The translations under genes and the position numbers were made by a program. A DNA stretch of 64,000 bases, taken from contig CP070233.1 of assembly GCA_017355425.1 (NCBI GenBank), forward strand, positions 4,993,501 to 5,057,500, read 5' to 3'. Below are positions 61,179 to 64,000 of the stretch, one piece after another. The stretch comes from Dolichospermum sp. DET69. Its GTDB lineage: Bacteria; Cyanobacteriota; Cyanobacteriia; Cyanobacteriales; Nostocaceae. Under the pieces are notes generated by a model that ran no database searches, was not told the DNA's origin, and worked only from the letters and a program-made list of their open reading frames with translations. The stretch's first letter is position 1. Every line of letters begins with the position of its first letter.

Positions 61179-61937
61179 TTAGTATACTAGGTTGCCACTA
61201 CCACGTAATTGTCGCAAAGAATTGATACAAAATGGACAGTCGCACTTAAATATCCTAATTGCAGCCTCGCTTTCTTCATCAGTAAAATTCAGTTCTTTAA
61301 CTTTACTATCAGATGGTTGCGCTGAGAGTACCATAGATTTGGGTGCAGGAGCAGCTTTTGGATCTCTCTCAGAATCTCGAATACACACAAAATTTTTAAG
61401 CCCGTGGGGATTAGTGATACAAGTACGACCGTCATCAGTGTGCATTAATTGCTGAGTTAGATTAACACTAGCATGGGCAGGGTTAATTATTCCCAGTGTA
61501 GAAATTAACGATTTGACACTCTCACTGTCTTTAGACGCGCTCGATTCTTTAATCAATGAGCCAACTTACAATTGCTGGATTACTCCAACAAAAACAGAGG
61601 TCGATTCTCCTAAAGCGTTAATGACCGTATCCCTACCGGACTCGTTTTTTGCATTTCATTTTTCACCAAATTTAGCTTTCCTAAACAGCAATACCGTTAG
61701 GTATGACTACGCACTCAACCAAATAAGTTAAGTTTTTACGTCGTTTAGTTATACTTAAATTCTAGAATTGTTTACATTGTATCACATCTACTGTTATCAA
61801 GTCAATGAGTTAGGCTAAATATTTTCGCCCGTGTCGCTTATATCTCAGCACTAAAGTGACTGAGCTTTACGCTTACCGGGTAATACTGTAAAAATAGAAG
61901 AACTAGCAAACAAATTAAGTATGAGTTTTTTGTTCAT
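61179..61937 (-). pseudogene. Secreted hypothetical protein gene split by element E
   Basis: The N-terminal part starts at the ATG 61937: MNKKLILNLFASSSIFTVL. It meets element E at 61880 and resumes at 61508 as ISTLGIINPAHASVNLTQQL. Removing exactly 375 bases between two TTA copies restores one frame and gives a complete signal peptide ending PAHA. The mature part has DDGRTCITNPHGLKNFVCIR and a C-terminal C-x-C-P-F-C. Family not recognised. The downstream part has no proper start of its own now. Confidence 0.8.
61506..61880. mobile_element. Non-autonomous hairpin-ended element E, 375 bp
   Basis: It shares TTGACACTCTCA...GTCTTTAGAC at its left with elements A and B, and GCTTACCGGG at its right with the P450-side end. 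The subterminal hairpin is CTCAGCACTAAAGTGACTGA G (61844-61864). It inserted into a TTA in the signal-peptide region of the split gene. No open frame. Confidence 0.82.
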
Positions 61938-62278
61938 AAACTTTCTCAAAGAAGATAACTACTTGTCTAGGCTATGCTATTTACTATCAAAGATCAAGTG
62001 AATTTTGGCATAACTATTAATAATGCCTGTGCAAAGCAAGTTAACATTCACTCAGTTAAATTAAATTCCAGAGCTTTGCTTGTCTATGCTGAAAATAAGC
62101 TGATTAGAAATAATTTTCACCTAATTTCTAGCCTGAATATGATTCACTGCTGAATTAGCTCAAAAAGAGCTTGTGTTTGCTAACAACTTGAGGTATTTTC
62201 TTATTGACCTGTTATGTGCTGTAAATAAAAGATAAGATAATAGTCTGTAGTTAATTTCCCATTTAGTAAGGTAAAAAC
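61938..62278. other. Intergenic region upstream of hisS
   Basis: About 340 AT-rich bases. A small hairpin AGCTCAAAAAGAGCT lies at about 62158-62172. The hisS promoter is presumably here, but I see no clear regulatory motif or T-box-like structure. Confidence 0.45.
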
Positions 62279-63667
62279 ATGACTAAAAGTGACAAAATCA
62301 ACTTTTCAACTCCTAGCGGATTTCCAGAATTTTTGCCTAGCGAAAAGCGTCTAGAAGTATATTTAATGGATATTATTCGTCAAGTTTTTGAAAGTTATGG
62401 TTTTACACCCATTGAAACCCCAGCAGTAGAAAGGTTAGAAGTCCTGCAAGCCAAAGGTAATCAAGGTGATAATATTATCTATGGTATCGAACCAATTTTA
62501 CCGCCAAATCGCCAAGCAGAAAAGGATAAATCTGGAGAAACTGGTTCAGAATCCAGGGCTTTAAAATTTGATCAAACTGTGCCTTTGGCTGCTTATATTG
62601 CTCGTCATTTAAATGAATTAACTTTTCCTTTTGCTCGTTATCAAATGGATATGGTATTTCGGGGTGAACGGGCAAAAGATGGAAGATTTCGGCAATTTCG
62701 CCAATGTGATATAGATGTGGTTGCTCGTGGTAAACTCAGTTTACTTTATGATGCCCAAATGCCAGCAATTATCACAGAAATATTTGAAAAGATTAATATT
62801 GGTGATTTTGTTATTCGCATTAATAACCGAAAAATTCTTACAGGTTTTTTCCAGTCAGTGGGAGTTGCCCAACAGCAAATTAAAACCTGCATTAGTATTA
62901 TTGATAACCTAGAAAAAATTGGCGAAACTAAAGTTAAACAAGAGTTAGAAAAAGAAGGAATTTCCTCAGAACAAACAGACAAAATTATTGAGTTTGTTAA
63001 AATTGATGGCAGCATTGATGATGTTTTAGATAAACTAAAACACCTAGCCGCAAATCTTCCTGAAGCTGAACAATTTAATTTAGGAGTAACTGAATTAGAA
63101 ACAGTAATTAATGGAGTGAGAAATTTAGGAGTTGCTGATAAACGTTTCTGTATAGATTTGTCTATTGCTCGCGGTTTAAATTACTATACAGGCACCGTTT
63201 ATGAAACTACATTATTAGGACACGAAGCTTTAGGTAGTATTTGTTCTGGTGGTAGATATGAAGAATTAGTGGGAATGTTTATCGGTGAAACAATGCCTGG
63301 TGTGGGTATTTCTATTGGTTTAACTCGGTTAATTAGTCGGTTGTTAAAAGCCGGGATTTTAAATACTTTATCTGCTACACCAACTCAGGTGATAGTAGTG
63401 AATATGCAAGAGGATTTAATGCCTATTTATTTACAAGTATCACAACAGTTACGTCAAGCCGGAATTAATGTTGTGACTAACTTTGAAAAACGTTCTCTAG
63501 GTAAACAATTTCAAGCCGCTGATAAACAAGGAATCAGATTTTGTGTAATTATTGGTGCAGAAGAAGCAGCAGCACAAAAATCATCATTGAAAGATTTAAA
63601 ATCAGGTGAACAAATAGAAGTGGCTGTGGTAGATTTAGCTGAGGAAATTAAACGGAGACTGGCGTAA
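62279..63667 (+). CDS. hisS: Histidyl-tRNA synthetase
   Basis: 462 residues, class II synthetase. Motif 1 region YLMDIIRQVFESYGFTPIET, motif 2 FARYQMDMVFRGERAKDGRF-RQFRQCDID, HisA motif LSIARGLNYYTGTVYETTLL, motif 3 PGVGISIGLTRLI, and an anticodon-binding C-terminal domain (EDLMPIYLQVSQQLRQAGIN). It charges tRNA-His; trnH is at 10094 in this window. GGTAAAA precedes the ATG. Confidence 0.97.
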   Translation: MTKSDKINFSTPSGFPEFLPSEKRLEVYLMDIIRQVFESYGFTPIETPAVERLEVLQAKGNQGDNIIYGIEPILPPNRQAEKDKSGETGSESRALKFDQTVPLAAYIARHLNELTFPFARYQMDMVFRGERAKDGRFRQFRQCDIDVVARGKLSLLYDAQMPAIITEIFEKINIGDFVIRINNRKILTGFFQSVGVAQQQIKTCISIIDNLEKIGETKVKQELEKEGISSEQTDKIIEFVKIDGSIDDVLDKLKHLAANLPEAEQFNLGVTELETVINGVRNLGVADKRFCIDLSIARGLNYYTGTVYETTLLGHEALGSICSGGRYEELVGMFIGETMPGVGISIGLTRLISRLLKAGILNTLSATPTQVIVVNMQEDLMPIYLQVSQQLRQAGINVVTNFEKRSLGKQFQAADKQGIRFCVIIGAEEAAAQKSSLKDLKSGEQIEVAVVDLAEEIKRRLA

Positions 63668-63687
63668 TTTTTATTACCACGCTGTTA

Positions 63688-63833
63688 GAGGATGTTTGAT
63701 AGTTTGCGTGGCGTTAGCCATAAAGTCCTCTTGTCGGTATCAAAAATTTTAGATCCCTCTAAATCTCCCTTAAAAAGGGAGACTTTGATTCCGCTTCCCC
63801 CTTTTTTAAGGGGGGTTAAGGGGGATCTAAAAG
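63688..63833. repeat. MITE-like end and inverted repeat after hisS
   Basis: TTAGAGGATGTTTGA at about 63687 resembles the terminal repeat of the 180-bp MITE at 4590. TTTAGATCCCTCTAAATCTC...GTTAAGGGGGATCTAAA (63749-63830) is an inverted repeat of a type widespread in Nostocales (arms with CCCTTAAAAAGGGA and CCCCTTTTTTAAGGGG). Confidence 0.75.
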
Positions 63834-63835
63834 TT

Positions 63836-64000
63836 TCAGAAATCAGCAGTTTTCAATAATTCATCTACTGCCATACAAGCTTTTTGCCAGCGTTGTTCCC
63901 AGTCGCCGTTAATGATAATATAGGGTCTATGACGTGATTCTAAGGCTTGAATACAGTGATCGCGGAATTCTTCTCGATAGTTAGGCAAACAACGCTGTGT
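63836..64000 (-). CDS. C-terminal part of a probable NadR-like AAA ATPase
   Basis: 54 residues before the stop at 63836; the rest lies outside the window. QRCLPNYREEFRDHCIQALE, SRHRPYIIINGDWEQRWQKA and CMAVDELLKTADF resemble the C-terminus of cyanobacterial NadR/Ttd14-type nucleoside kinase-like ATPases. The family call is from memory and weak because no catalytic motif is inside the window. Confidence 0.5.
   Translation of the reverse strand, partial: TQRCLPNYREEFRDHCIQALESRHRPYIIINGDWEQRWQKACMAVDELLKTADF

Overview
The window is AT-rich chromosome of a filamentous, heterocyst-forming cyanobacterium (Nostocales; Anabaena, Dolichospermum or Aphanizomenon-like, genus inferred). Evidence: a rbcL-rbcX-rbcS operon, ycf3, a split-intein dnaE C-terminal half, an xisH-xisI pair, a HetP-family gene, GCGATCGC (HIP1) sites, 7-bp short tandem repeats and many small cyanobacterial DUF proteins.

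Layout. 1-8 kb: a partial unknown protein, cobU, small toxin-antitoxin-like genes, two hydrophobic proteins, a 180-bp MITE, inositol monophosphatase, a nuclease lipoprotein, a [2Fe-2S] ferredoxin and tRNA-Ser(GGA) with a second copy of its 3' end downstream. 8-16 kb: a LabA-like NYN protein, tRNA-His, DUF4359, a zinc-ribbon/kinase/GUN4 protein, rsmA, ispE, DUF3082 and an AraC-type response regulator. 17-28 kb: HetP-like gene, divergent trpC paralogue, dTDP-glucose dehydratase and glycosyltransferase, FKBP isomerase, phasin-like and MMADHC-like proteins, a RAYT transposase carrying REP-derived repeats, dnaE-C, a frameshifted hicA with hicB, and xisHI. 28-45 kb: gatA, comEC, TspO, an ABC transporter, ycf3, gatC, a GNAT protein, a DGQHR-like/HEPN-like gene pair, hpnH and hpnA (hopanoid side chain), and a cytochrome P450 cut short at its C-terminus.

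45.5-51.5 kb is the most unusual part. A TnpB-type element, entered from the truncated P450 gene, is split. Its first 48 codons (from 45801) are followed by an IscB locus with an upstream omega-RNA, then a 5'-truncated group II intron with reverse transcriptase/maturase and domains V-VI, then the 3' part of tnpB. A second omega-RNA-like sequence lies on the minus strand at about 49.9 kb with no iscB next to it. Beyond it is an antitoxin gene split by a 109-bp MITE, then a set of small toxin-antitoxin-like genes. 51.6-54 kb is the Rubisco operon. 54.8-58.9 kb is a 1362-residue GHKL ATPase/DUF3883 protein resembling defence proteins. The window ends with gene remnants, an aldehyde dehydrogenase, a secreted-protein gene split by a 375-bp hairpin-ended element, hisS and a partial ATPase.

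Housekeeping genes look intact and tightly arranged. The regions between them hold several families of short non-autonomous elements. One family has a subterminal hairpin whose stem covaries between copies; two of its members end just before start codons and one splits a signal peptide.
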